Source: Primula veris (taxonomy: Eukaryota; Streptophyta; Magnoliopsida; Ericales; Primulaceae). Taken from it: a DNA stretch of 64,000 nt. Position 1 is the first letter of the stretch, and the number at the start of each line of letters is the position of its first letter. The stretch lies in assembly GCA_963682055.1 (NCBI GenBank), contig OY821750.1, forward strand, positions 29,210,402-29,274,401, given 5' to 3'. The translations under genes and the position numbers were made by a program. Under the pieces are notes generated by a model. The model was given only the letters and a program-made list of their open reading frames with translations. It was not told where the DNA came from and did no database searches. Below, piece by piece: positions 1 through 12,151 of the stretch.

Positions 1-391
1 GCCATTATAACCAGTGGGATTGAACTTCATATTTATCTAAATCCCTACAAGTCCACCTGACAAGCTTACAGTTTTTTTATTCTGTGTTGTTTTGCAGCTG
101 TATGTAAATTAGTTGCATCTAGTATTGGAAGCCATGAGTTTGCAAGTTTTAACCATATGTTTTGAAAGAAGTATATTTAGTTCGCATTGGCTTTTTTTTT
201 ATCCCGCCTAGTTGGCAGTTTGTAACTTCTGACTACCGTTGTTTCTTTTGCATTTTCTTTCTTTTCTGCACGAGAAATTCTTGTCGTTGATACTTATAGA
301 TACTACATTCTATATGTTCTTGCTTGAGATATCCATTTTAGTTTCCTACTATCTCAAAGTACAAGAACTTTAATGTTCATCTTTTCTCCAG

Positions 392-657
392 GGCTTTATA
401 TAGTGTTTTGAGATTTGTCATGGGAAGTGGTGTCAAAGGGTGTGAGGTATGTTCATAATTGCTGTGTTTTTCTTGAAAGAGGTAGTTTGTTGTTCTTAGG
501 GATTTGGAAATAATTTGTTGACTTGGATTCCCTTTATCATGTTATTGTCAGTGGAAAGTTGCGTGCAGTGCGTGCCAAGGCCATGAATTTCAAGGATGGA
601 TATATGATCTCTTCTGGACAGCCGGTGAAGGAGTACTTCCCAGACAGGTCCGTTTAA
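392..657 (+). pseudogene. RPS3: 40S ribosomal protein S3 (uS3) gene fragment
   Basis: Two exon-like blocks match the middle of cytosolic ribosomal protein S3, which lines the mRNA entry site of the small subunit. Block 1 (392-446, after a polypyrimidine tract and CAG) reads A-L-Y-S-V-L-R-F-V-M-G-S-G-V-K-G-C-E. A GT donor follows at 447. Block 2 (541-657) reads [20 protein letters not shown] followed by [12 protein letters not shown], then leaves the family sequence (FPDRSV) and stops at 655-657. The base pair before block 2 is AT where AG is expected, so the acceptor looks lost. Several substitutions fall at family-conserved positions (ACYG to ALYS, MES to MGS). The N-terminal KH region and the C-terminal half are absent. 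I read it as a decayed partial gene copy; part of it may lie to the left of the window. Confidence 0.8.
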
Positions 658-660
658 TTT

Positions 661-1179
661 ACTTGAGCATTTTCTTTATTTTTTGATTTACTCTTGGATT
701 TGTCTTTCGCTGGGTTTGTGGGATTTAGCTACTAGAAAGGTTTTTGCTATGCTGCACTGCAGTTTAACAAGTTTCAATGTTTGATGAAATCTAATATACA
801 ATCATGAATCTGGTGTAATGACAGTATTTTACCAACTTGGTTCTCCTAGAGGCATTGACATGTTTTTACCAAAATTTCTCCAAGGCTGCAAATTGCTATT
901 TAGTGGAGAGTGCAACTCTTCGTACCTGAAATGATTTCATAGAATTCACCTACTATTGAACTCTGCATTCCATTTGTTCCATTATGAACTTCCTGAATTT
1001 CAGAAGTACAATCAAGTCTATATTTTATTTGTATTTTTCTTCCATGTTTTTTGCCAAGTTAAAAATTTTAGGATCTTGTGCTAAAAAATGCCAGTATATC
1101 TTTAACAACAATTTTTTTTTTAAAACACCGACCATTCATTAGTTATTCAAAATTAGCAAATAGTTGTTTACATGGGTCA
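661..1179. other. AT-rich intergenic stretch after the RPS3 fragment
   Basis: I see no coding similarity, RNA gene or clear repeat boundary here. It may contain decayed intron or 3' sequence of the RPS3 copy. Confidence 0.4.
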
Positions 1180-1191
1180 TGCCTCCATGAT

Positions 1192-1300
1192 GAATAGAGG
1201 GTATCTGACTGTGTTTTACACAGTCAGAGTGACTGTCTAATATTCTGGACCGTCTGATCCAGTTACTCTGATTATGTAAAACACAGTCAGAGACGCTGCT
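1192..1300. mobile_element. Foldback/MITE-like element with CTGACTGTGT palindromes
   Basis: A 109-bp segment is flanked by 12-bp direct repeats TGCCTCCATGAT at 1180-1191 and 1301-1312, as expected for a target-site duplication. Inside is the palindrome CTGACTGTGTTTTACACAGTCAG (1205-1227, arms of about 10 bp), a central GGACCGTCTGATCC block, and a second ACACAGTCAGAG near the right end. It belongs with the elements at 2088-2200 and about 45,104-45,224. Confidence 0.6.
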
Positions 1301-2087
1301 TGCCTCCATGATAGCAAGTTATCTTTAAAAAGGAAGAGGGCCCTCTAACCGTCTTCTTTTAACAGTAAGGGTGACTGTCTTTCAATTTGAGCCTTTAGAT
1401 CTTTTAGAATTCATCAAATGGATTCAATTAAATAAAGTATCTTTTTCTTTGCACATATCTTTTTCTTTGCACACCAACTCTCTCTCCCTCCTCCTTCTAC
1501 AGCCGATCAATTTCTCTCTCAACCCCATCTACCAAATCTCCAAATACCCATTAAGAAAAACTACTACTCTATATTTTTTTAACTTTTGAATAAAATAAAA
1601 GTGGACACAAATTTTGCCTGAGAAGAGAAAAAGAGAAGTAAAACTATTCAACAAATTCTAATTTATTTATTTTTATAAAATTAGATGGGTTTTCTGCATT
1701 TAACTTTTATGAACTCAGTATTCATGGATTATATTATATATGACAATTTCGCAATTCTTATAAAAAAATAATTGGAGATTTGGGTTTGGGGTTTTTTTTT
1801 TGGAATTTTCTTGGTGAATTGGAGTATTAGATTAGGAAAATTAATAAATGAACACAGGGAGAATTGAGTTAAAATGAAGACAGATATATGTATTACAAAA
1901 GTAAGAGCAATTGTTTGAGAATTTGGGAAATTTACACAAATGTTAGAGATGAAGATGAGAGAAATTATTCTATGTTTCAAGTTTAAAGCCACTTTTAAGC
2001 TTATGCCTTCATCTCATCCATTGAAGTAATTAAAATCTAATCCTAAGGTTGTGAAGAAACCAGTCACGCTAACTGTTAAAATCTAAT

Positions 2088-2200
2088 CCTCTGACTGTGT
2101 AAGGTCCGGACCGTCTGATCAATTCAATTCACTGAATCGGACGGTCCGGACCTTACACAGTCACCCTATCACCCTGACTGTGTAAAAACACAGTCAGAGG
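2088..2200. mobile_element. Foldback element, same family as 1192-1300
   Basis: The segment starts CCTCTGACTGTGT and ends ACACAGTCAGAGG, an inverted terminal pair. Nested within is a near-perfect hairpin (2092-2163) whose arms run TGACTGTGTAAGGTCCGGAC onward and back, around an AATTCAATTC loop. A second small palindrome (2174-2197) lies at the right end. No coding capacity. Confidence 0.6.
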
Positions 2201-3180
2201 CCCCCTCTCTCCTGTCGTGCATCATTACTCAAATAGTAACTAGCACTCAGTGAGAATGTAATTGATTATATTTCATAATTAAACTTTAACATGTTATTCT
2301 TATGCTTTTTCAACCATTTATGTATTTTTACATGGGCTTACGTTATATAGGTTTTGGGTGTATCTAATGGACATGGTTGCTATTTTCTGGGTTCTTTTAG
2401 AACGGCATATCAGTAAAGTAACCACTACCACTACCACCACCACCACGCCATTATCCATTTCATGACCGACCGGTCAACTTTGCGGATTGCCTGAAGAACA
2501 CACTTATGAAATTATTTCACAATTACAAGCAGAGTGTGCATATTGTTGAGGGAGATATCATTGTTAATTGAGCAACGAAGAATATATATTTTTCACGAGT
2601 CGGAATACTTTTTGAGACTTGTAAAAGATCGTCAATATACATTTGACACTTTTTTCATGAGTGATGATATAAGAATAGACTTTTTTTTTACCGATACTCT
2701 TACATATATTTAATGTTGATAATTGATTTACTCTTATATACATGATCTGATGGTTCATATTGAGTTTCTGCGAGAGTTTATGTTAAAAAGTCTCCACTTA
2801 TATCACTATTTTTTATTATTATCAGTTACATGATGGTTTTGTCACGAAATCTTTCCAATGTGTGGAACTCGCCCAATGAATCTTTTCACAAAATGGAATT
2901 GCTTCCGGTACTTGCCATCATTGATATAATTCTGGAAAAGTTGAATTTTATAGAAATGTTATAGGAAATGCACAGTACTATTGAAATTACTGATCTCCTT
3001 TAAAAATCATAAATTGTTAGTTTGTTACATGTTAATTATCCTTGTCTCACTTGTTAAGTTCTCTTTAGATTTGGCATTTCTATCAAATTAGATCACTGAT
3101 ATAAAAACATTTAGACGGAAGTTAATTTCCCGAGGACTGTTTCTCTAATTTCATAAATTACAACATAAACCAAAATTAAA
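2201..3180. other. Intergenic, no recognised feature
   Basis: AT-rich sequence with short open frames only. No domain, RNA gene or element boundary recognised. Confidence 0.4.
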
Positions 3181-3184
3181 GTAG

Positions 3185-3730
3185 GGGGTACATAAACCCA
3201 AACAAACCGATCAAACTGACTGAACCAAATCGAACCGATCAAAAACCAAACCAAACCGATTAGCAATTGGATTGGTTTGGTTTTGTTTGAAATTTGATAA
3301 ACCGATTTAATCGGTTTGGTTTACGGTTTCAGTGGTTTTCAAACCGAAGCAAACCGAACTGATTATTTTTATTCATATATAAAATAATATAAGTTGATAT
3401 ATATATACATCAATAAGTTGATATATGATGTTTTACTTGCTATTTATAGTTACTAATAATATATTTTATTAAATCATTTATAAATTTACTTCTTATTCGA
3501 CTTTTGGTTTAAAGCTGTAAATGAAATATAAGCGAAAAGTTTAAAAAATTAGTGTAATTTTGAATATTGTGTTTTTTATTTGTTAAAATTCAATCCGAAT
3601 CAAACCAAACCAAACCGATTATGATTGGTTTGGTTCGGTTCCGAAGATTTTTTTGATCAAAACCGAACTCAACCGATTATTTTTTATTAGTTTGGTTTGT
3701 ATTATATTCAGAAACCGAACCGAACCTTAG
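3185..3730. repeat. AACCAAACCGA-rich repeat region
   Basis: Dense AAACCRAACC motifs and their complements (GGTTTGGTT) form several short palindromes around ACCAAACCGATT and AATCGGTTTGG. The clusters at 3190-3360 and 3590-3730 flank about 230 bp of AT-rich DNA. This motif class is common in plant intergenic DNA. A shorter relative lies in a MAA3 intron at about 53,255-53,340. The element type is uncertain. Confidence 0.5.
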
Positions 3731-6700
3731 AGGGCTTAGATTAAAGTGTCCCTACTGAGTAACTCAAAGGTGTAAATTTTATGCAAGTATCATTTTTCTT
3801 TCATATATGACCTACAAACTATATTTTTCCATTTGAATACCTGTCAGATTTATCATTTCCATTGCCGGCAACGTATTTTCCTAGTAACATTTTATGCTTT
3901 CTTTTTCGGTGTCATTTTCAATGTTTTTAGGCGTTTACCAAGTTTGTAACTGAACACTTGATTGTTGAAATGAATATTTTTTTCCACTTGCTAAAATGAC
4001 ATGTCATGCAATAATACAAGTAACATCCTGTCAATATAAATGTGTAATTAGAGTAAAATCCAAATAGGGTCCTCAAAATCTTGAATTCCATGCACGTGTG
4101 CGGTGTCGGTATATTTTTTTTTTTGTTGAATTTCATATTATCATTGAAAAATGAAAAGTTTAGTTTTGATTGCTACTCTTTTTTTTCTTTTCTAAACAAA
4201 GTAAATTAACCTCACTAATTTGTTATGCCCGAAAGTCTCAGTAGTAAAGAATCATACATTCCCCTAATTTTGCACATTTTTCAGCTTAATTAATAACTCA
4301 AACAGCTGAAAAACTGCTTGCCTATGAATTTTATTTGAATTTTTCTTTACAACCAGCTAGACGAGTATGTAACTATGTTATACAGTTATACTCCTATTGT
4401 TTAATTTAAATGCTCTATAGCTCAAAAACCAAACTAGATTAAGCTGTCGCACACAACACTCAAACTCGGAGGAAAGCCAAGTATAGAATATCGGGAGCGA
4501 CGACACCCCCATAATTTCAAAAATTATGTTTTTTTTTTTAATTTTTTACCATATAGTTTCACTAAAATATGTTAAAAAACGATGATTTGGCACCCTTCGT
4601 ATTTTTATTTCACTTAATTTAGTAGTTGATGTTAATTTTTGCACCGCGTAAATGATAACCGGCTTCGGCCCTGTTCAAACTCACTATGGGCAGGTACGGT
4701 AATATATTACGTACCATGATGGACCTTACAGTAATCTACCAAATTAATTGAATACTTTTCATAATGGTACTTTTATATGTACGTATGATCTAGTTATTTC
4801 AAGTGCTTGAATATCATGAAATTGACTGTTTAGTAAGATGGGAGACAAAGATTATCTAGACCTACCAGTCGGTGTAAAGTCTCAAGGAAATAACATGACC
4901 TCTGCTTAAAAAAGCTTAACACCTTTTGTATCTTCAACGGTTCAACCTTTTTAGAGAGCCGCAAATTTTGAAAATATTATTATCAAGTAAAGTAACAGCA
5001 AATTTCTACACCAAAAAAAGTCGGCATGGTCCATTAGTCCTACATTAAAAGATCTCTCTTGTTTTCTTCTACCCGACTAGAGTTTTTCTATTCATTTAAA
5101 TTTACGACGAGGGGTAAATTTTCATTGTTTATAAATGTGGAATTGACCCTACTTTAATAAGAAATATGAATGTTTATGAGTAATCATAGAAGAAAGAGTG
5201 AAAAAGATATTGAACCAATATCTTACTAAATTAACAGCAGGTACCCTAAGTGTTGCATGCTCTCTAACAAAAATCTAAGTCCATTATTATCAAGCAGGAA
5301 ATAAGCTAATTGATTTACGATAAATTGAAATCCTTCCATAAAATTGCTCAAGGGTACGAGTTATCCATGGCAGATGTGGCCATGTTTTGCTTGATTGAAC
5401 AAACGCGTCTAACGTGATTGTCTGATATCACTTTCTCCACCAAGTAATAAGTTAGCACGTGCTGTTATATGTTGCGGGCACAGACTTAGCGTTATGTTCA
5501 ATAACTTAAGCGCAACTCATGTACTAAGGGCATGTTTTAATGGCACTCGTGCGTTTAAATTTATTTGTTTATGAACTTAGAAACTTTTTTTTTTTTGCCT
5601 AGAGGCTAAAGGTTTTAAGTCACTTTTAACACTAGCTAGCAAGGTGCATTCATGGAGCATCACTAGAGGTTTAAAAGAACTTTGTTATAACCAAACGAAT
5701 GTACACCATGTTAATTGATAGGGATGTTGCTTATGTTTTGTTTTTATATTCTACTGTAAACCAAATTAACTTCCTGAATAAACATGGAGAGAAATGGAGA
5801 CTTCCTCACTTTCGTTTAGCAGATATTGAAATATCTGACATTTGGCGAGTTATAGTTCAATCCACGAGTTTCTTTTCTCCTGTATTAGGATCTGTTATAG
5901 TACTATTTCTTCTAATTTTTGCTAAACTAGTGGATAGTTGGTAAGAAACATAATTAGGTTATTTTAATAACCTGACGTTTGGGCTAATTAATACGCTAAT
6001 ATTTTTAAATGGACTAATTAAGTGATCTACTAAGAATAGTCCAATAAAACATACGGTTTGGTATGGACTTTATAATGTGTATTATCGAATAGTAAACTAA
6101 TTAGGTTTTATGGGATTCTAATTAGTATTATCATATAAATAATATAGGGTTTGGTCCTCAAGACTAATCTTTAACAACTCTGGTCCTCCATTTTCATCAA
6201 TAGAGAGAGATCCATAGAGAGTGATGATTAGTCTGTGAAAGACCAATAACTCATAATCCGTTCTCGTATCCAACACGATTAAATCAAATATATCCTTGTA
6301 TTCGTTCATATGTAATCATGATAGTCTGACATAAATGTTTATTAATGCATATAGATTTAGTTATAACATGTTCTACATTGTTACTAAATTTACCGACACT
6401 TATTTTAGGATCAAAATGACAACAAATTAGTGAATTTAATTCGGAGCCACTAGAATAGTACTAGTAGGTCTTCAAAAATGTTGTGTACAAACAATTTGTT
6501 GCCTTTCTAAACCAATAAGTACATATGATCAAGTAGCACACAACCCCTTTACAAGGCAAAATACTAAAAATGGTCCCGGGGCCAAAACTCCCCCAGTTAG
6601 CCTGGATAAGAGAGTTCCAAAAAGGACCACTCTTGAAGTTGATCAAACATTTGAGTCTCATGTGTATATAGTACGTATAAAAATAGCAAGTAGTATAAGA

Positions 6701-8919
6701 AACTGGTGAGGAATTAAAGAATTGTAGTAGCTGTTGAGTAACTTTAATAATTGAGTAGCATACATTAATATGATGAAACTAGAGCTTCTCATGTTTCATC
6801 ACATCCTTTTCTTTGTATACCCAAATTGCATATGTTTGGTACACCTAAGCTGAAATGTTTGGGGCCTGTTATAGCTATGTAAGCCTATAACACCGAGAAC
6901 ATTTAACAGAAGCAGTATGATAAGTCAGATAATATTTCATTTTAGAATCTTTGTTCTTATAGAAAAGGATAGATGCATGATAATATCACGAAACTCTGAA
7001 CATTTATTTCTGTAATGGTATAGTCATATAACCAACCTAATAGTTATTCTGCATACCCTAAATAAAATAAAATTAAAACTCAATTCCAAGTGATGCTCAA
7101 TTTTTACCGGTATATGAATTGACTCTGTTTGAGACGTTCAAAATGTAATTGAATTACGAATCCAGGTTAGTAATTGTAATGAGTAACAATGTAAGATACT
7201 AATAAAAAAAAAAACACGCAATACGATACCAAATTGCTCAAAATTAATCCTGCTACAGTTAATTAAGAGCTACTTCCTCTTCTCGAAAAAGCTTGAGGAG
7301 CTATAGCATATATGTACGTTTTGATATATAGTGAGGTTCACTCAACTTTATGCATGGAATACGTACCCTCAATAACATTACTAAATTATTTTGTTAATTC
7401 GTTATATTTTTACCGACGTAATTTAAATTTAGTTGGGATGATGGTACTTCATAAAAAAAGTATGAAAAATTAAAACAGTGCAGATAAATAATTGTTACAT
7501 TATTGTCCTTTATACCACCAGAGGCCCCATAAAACCAAACCTACTTTTGTTCTACACATTTCGAAAAGTTTGTGTGCCCTACTTAGAAGGGCAAAAGGGA
7601 GACAAAAATAGTGACACCAATCTGAAACAAATTAATAAAAGTGAATTTTGCTATGCCGAAAGAGAGAGTAATAATTAGGGATGGAAATAGAAGTAGTGAA
7701 AGTCACAATACGTAAATATAGTGTCATCTTTCTACGGGAAGGATTTTTGTTTGAAATTTTTAATCACAATTATAAGTTCGTCTATAAAGGCCCTTGGGAA
7801 GATAAGACAGACTCTAAAAGATGGGAACAAATTTACTTAAGTTATTTGGTCAGTTTTTTGTCAGGTTGTCGGGTTTTTTCATATCTATTCGTAATTATTT
7901 TTTGATTTTTTTTCTTCAGATGAACGTTTTATTTTATTTCTTTACTGTTTGTTCAAGAAAATATGTAAAATTTGACCTTATATATATTTTATTTATTTAT
8001 TAATATTACTAACAAATAAATTTGCAAACAAACAATTAAAAATAAAAAATATATATATACAATGTTAAATTTTACAGATTTTTTTGAACACTTAAAAAAT
8101 AATATAGAATGTTCATTTGAAAAAAAAAATGAAAAATAATTACGAATAAAATATAAAAAAAAAATCAATAACTTAACCAAAACTAGATCATACTAATTTT
8201 AGGAAATTTGAACCCTAAAATCTATTGTTTGATGCATTCAATATTAAAAGAAGTTTTTAAACTTCATAGAACAGTATCAAATCTGATCAAAGCCACTTGT
8301 CCTATTTAAAAGTTTGAAAGACAAAAATGGCAAGTGTTGCATTGCTTAATGACGGCAATAAGGTACTTGTCGAATTAAACATGGGCTACAAAAATGATTA
8401 AAAAAATTAAGTAAACTCAAAAGTTTATTATGAAGAATGCTAATTCGTCAACAGATATAACTCGGGTTGATGCAACAGTATTAATAAAATTATTATGAAG
8501 AACGCTAATTCGTCAACAGTTAGGTTAATACAACAGAAAGCCAAGTTTTAGTTATTCTAAGAGATCTCTCTCGATCTTTGAGAGCGAGAGATAGGTTACA
8601 CAATTGTTATAAAAAGTATGATAGCTCGGCTTAAACCGTCAAATTAACATATAAGATTTATTAGGAATGGAAAGACTTTATACATATAATTAAGTTTATA
8701 TCATAGAAAATTGATCGGTAGCTGAATCAATTGTTTATCAAGAATAATTTGTCATTATATTTTAATTTATTGTGTACTCATAGGATAGTGATTCTAGTTT
8801 CTTTACTAGTACGGCCATAATAGACAAAGCCTATATATTTAGTATGTAGCCATTGATCAATTAACAAAAAAAATTCTATTACTTTTACTTCTTTTATATT
8901 TTCGTTCTTTAACAAGATT
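3731..8919. other. Long intergenic stretch
   Basis: No gene recognised over about 5.2 kb. The open frames (for example at 5699-5944 and 7681-7905) are AT-rich and match no family I know. A segment near 4440-4680 resembles a degraded dispersed repeat also seen near 20,715-20,890, with ACGACACCCCCATAATTT-like sequence and a 'gcttcg.cc' end. An AT-rich inverted repeat spans about 7860-8170, where TTACGAATAAAATAT mirrors ATTCGTAATTATTTT. Confidence 0.4.
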
Positions 8920-9042
8920 CACTACAAAAAATGACAATTAGAGACATACTTAATTTGATATGCCCTATTTGTTTATGCTATTTTACTAACCGATTCACTA
9001 CAACTTTTAATCATCCATAAGCTCACTTTTTTTTTTGTAGTG
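8920..9042. mobile_element. CACTA-like MITE (123 bp)
   Basis: It begins CACTACAAAAAATG and ends TTTTTTTTGTAGTG, giving CACTAC/GTAGTG terminal inverted repeats. ATT lies on both sides (8917-8919 and 9043-9045), the 3-bp duplication expected of CACTA-superfamily elements. Non-coding. Confidence 0.75.
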
Positions 9043-10117
9043 ATTTTTGCGTATGCTTTGTTAGGGGTATAGCAATACTCAAAAAGTATTATACAAAACA
9101 AGTTCTCTAATCACCCTTGGTTATTTTAGGAAATATTTGCAAGACCAAATAGCGTCTAACACTAAAAAAATGTTATATCGTTAGAATGTCTTTTTTACTA
9201 AAATGAGTGTCGCTAGATCAAATAGCAACATATTCGCAACATAATTAACAACAACATATTTGTTGCTCGCTAAATTTCACGACACTGCTTTTACCATAAG
9301 TATATAACAACAAATTGTCTGTTGCTTTCATTACATTTTCTTGTTGTTTACCGCGTATTCTAGCGACTAGTTGTGGAACTTGTAAATAAAAATGTCTAGA
9401 GACTGTTCCTAATATAAGGAAGAAAATTGATGAACTGCATATTACAAACTTCAAGCAAGTCAACCCTAAAATAATTTTTATATCCACAAAAGTACATCAT
9501 AATTAAGTCATAATTCATTATAGTATAATATATCGTCATTCAGTGCTCCCCAAACGATTAATTACATAAAATGTTTACGGTAATACCGAAAAACAAATAA
9601 TTTCATTATTGAAGGTCAACTCCAAATGAAATGGCGCCTATGTCGTTGCACAAGAAAAATTGTATGGAATTGCTTACATTTCAGAATACCATGTTGAATT
9701 ACTACAAACCCCTAAATTTGTGCTGGCTTTTGTTTTCTTCAGGTTTTGTTTTTCTATATTATTTCTAAATTTGGTCTATTAAATGCAAAAAAAATTGCAT
9801 CAGTACCACTTACGTTGTGCATCTTGCGGGAATAGTAAATTTTGGCGCTTTTGTCGTTTAATATCACTGTCGAATGTACATCCATCTTTTGAAATTTGAA
9901 TCAACCTTAAATTTATGAAAAATGTCACATGTTTTGCATATTTAGTACTGTACCATAGTACTAACCATCTTTTCATTGTGTGTAATACTTCCAAAAAATA
10001 CTCGTCAGAATAAAACTAATTATGGAGTATTCTTGTGGATGTTAAAGTTTACTGCCAAAATATCTATCGAGTAAACTATATAACTGCCCAACTATGATTG
10101 TTTTCTAAGTAAGTGTG
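9043..10117. other. Intergenic, no recognised feature
   Basis: No domain-bearing frame. The frames at 9245-9487 and 9800-9994 (minus) are not recognisable as genes. Confidence 0.35.
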
Positions 10118-10120
10118 TAA

Positions 10121-10444
10121 GAGCATATACAACAGTTATTAATTTTTAATTGATGATGTAACAAAAAAAAATGAAACCACTACCACAATTAACCAACTAT
10201 TCCCTATTTCTATGCATAAAAGTATTTTGACTAGTTATTCTTTCTCATTTCATGGGTAACACTAGGAAATACTAGAATATAAATACTAATTAACAATTAA
10301 TACAAAACTCATAGATAACTTTGTTAACATCAAACACTAATGTGATACTTAAAATTAATATACACATGTGACACTTAAAAAACTTTTAATTGACGATGTG
10401 TCAATATTTAACAAGAAAAAGTAACAAAATTATTGTAGATGATC
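10121..10444. mobile_element. PIF/Harbinger-like MITE (TAA duplication)
   Basis: The left end GAGCATATACAACAG matches the reverse complement of the right end (GATCATCTACAATAA) at 11 of 15 positions. TAA flanks both sides (10118-10120 and 10445-10447), a typical PIF/Harbinger target. Non-coding and AT-rich. Confidence 0.55.
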
Positions 10445-11276
10445 TAAGTTCTTTATTTACAATATGACTGCATGTCTTTAAAGTTTAAACTCAATCTTAA
10501 ATAATCATTACATTTGGAAAAACTAATCTTAAAGTGCTAAAAAAAGATATGAATGCAAACCATATTTTATATTATTTATAGACAAACTTGTACTTGGTAA
10601 GTTTCAAAATTTTAACAATGTTATGTTTATAAATAGGTAATAATCACATAAAATATAAGTAGTGAATTTTTAATATTTTATTTAGAAGAAGACTTTATCA
10701 ACAATTTTCAAAAACCCAGTATTTGTTGTTATCCCGACTTATTCTTATTCTTGTACGTAGTGTGTGAACATGGATCATTTCTTTAAGTGTTAGTAATACC
10801 ATATTATATCTTAAGATCAAAATACAAAACGTAATATAAGCTATATATATTATCAGCATATGCAATCTTATCGTAACAACCGAAAATTTTGATTGATGTG
10901 TTACATCTAACAATTGAAAGAAAAGAAAATGGATAAGTTGTTGTTTGATACATGCTTCCCTAACTAATTGTAAAAAATATATTTTTATTTTATTTTATTT
11001 TATTTTGAGTTGGTATATATCAATAATAAAGCATATTATTGAACATCAAAGATAGATACAAAAAGTAAAAAGAAGAATATCATTGGGCATCCATTCATAA
11101 TATTAATACATATTTTTTCCCTGAGTTTTTAATAACCAAATCTCAAACTTTGTAATAGAAGATCAATTTCTTCTAATATTCTTGAAATCATTGATTAACT
11201 TTTAGAGTAGATGTTGAAAATCAATATGACATTGTAGAACTGATGGATAGGATATGGAGAACAAGCTAATTTATAA

Positions 11277-12148
11277 GAGCATTCTCAACTGACTCTTTAA
11301 GAGTCTCTATATATACAAAGTTATATAATATTTGTTACTTTTGATGCACATCAGTCACAACTTTATCTATAAAGTTAAAATATTTTCTAATTCCTCTCTA
11401 GATGTATATAGAAATTGGAGAAAAATATAGCTAATATTTTATTCGAAAATAGATCAGATTTCATCTCAATTATTTCCTTTTTGCATTCATATTTTGTTTT
11501 TTCTCTCTCTCTAAGATGGTTTTCAACCTGCTGATTTCTATTCAATTTACGATCTTAGAATTACTCTCTCAAACTCTATTTCGTCATCATCGTCAATCAA
11601 GGTTTCATGCCATTTTTCATTTTCTGTCATCATCATTATTAAAAGGAGATTAAATATTCTTTCTCTGCCTTTTCATTCTCTAGCTCCGATTTGCTTATGG
11701 GCTGTTTGTGGGTTCATCAGTGTTATCGAACGTTGTCGTATCATCTTACCTCTCACCCTGTTTGTCTCCGGCGAAGGTGAAAGTAAGAAGAACGGTATCT
11801 GGGTTTTCTTCATTTTTGATTTTTCCCCCTCTACCTAACTTTGATTTGGTTTTGATTATTAACGAATTTATTAATTTATTGAAGTCGATTAATAATACAG
11901 TGACATCAAAACTGGACTATGATTGTAATGAGTGATCTGAGTTTATGGTTCACTGAATAAGATCTATGTATTATGTGAAAGACAAGGAAAGAATAAATAA
12001 ATTAAATTAGAAAATAGTAGTGTATTATTTTAATAAGATATATTTTTCCTTGTACAAAACTGATGTGCAATTTTCAGAATTTTATTATACAAACCTCTTA
12101 TAGAGCTCTCTATCCTTATATTTATACAAGTCACTGATGAGAATGCTC
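11277..12148. mobile_element. TIR element with PIF/Harbinger-like ends (872 bp)
   Basis: The left end GAGCATTCTCAACTGACT is mirrored by the right end, whose reverse complement is GAGCATTCTCATCAGTGACT. The target duplication is TAA (11274-11276 and 12149-12151). The interior (about 11,490-11,830) is less AT-rich than its surroundings and holds pyrimidine tracts and a 75-codon open frame with no recognised domain, so captured host sequence is possible. No transposase is present. Confidence 0.6.
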
Positions 12149-12151
12149 TAA

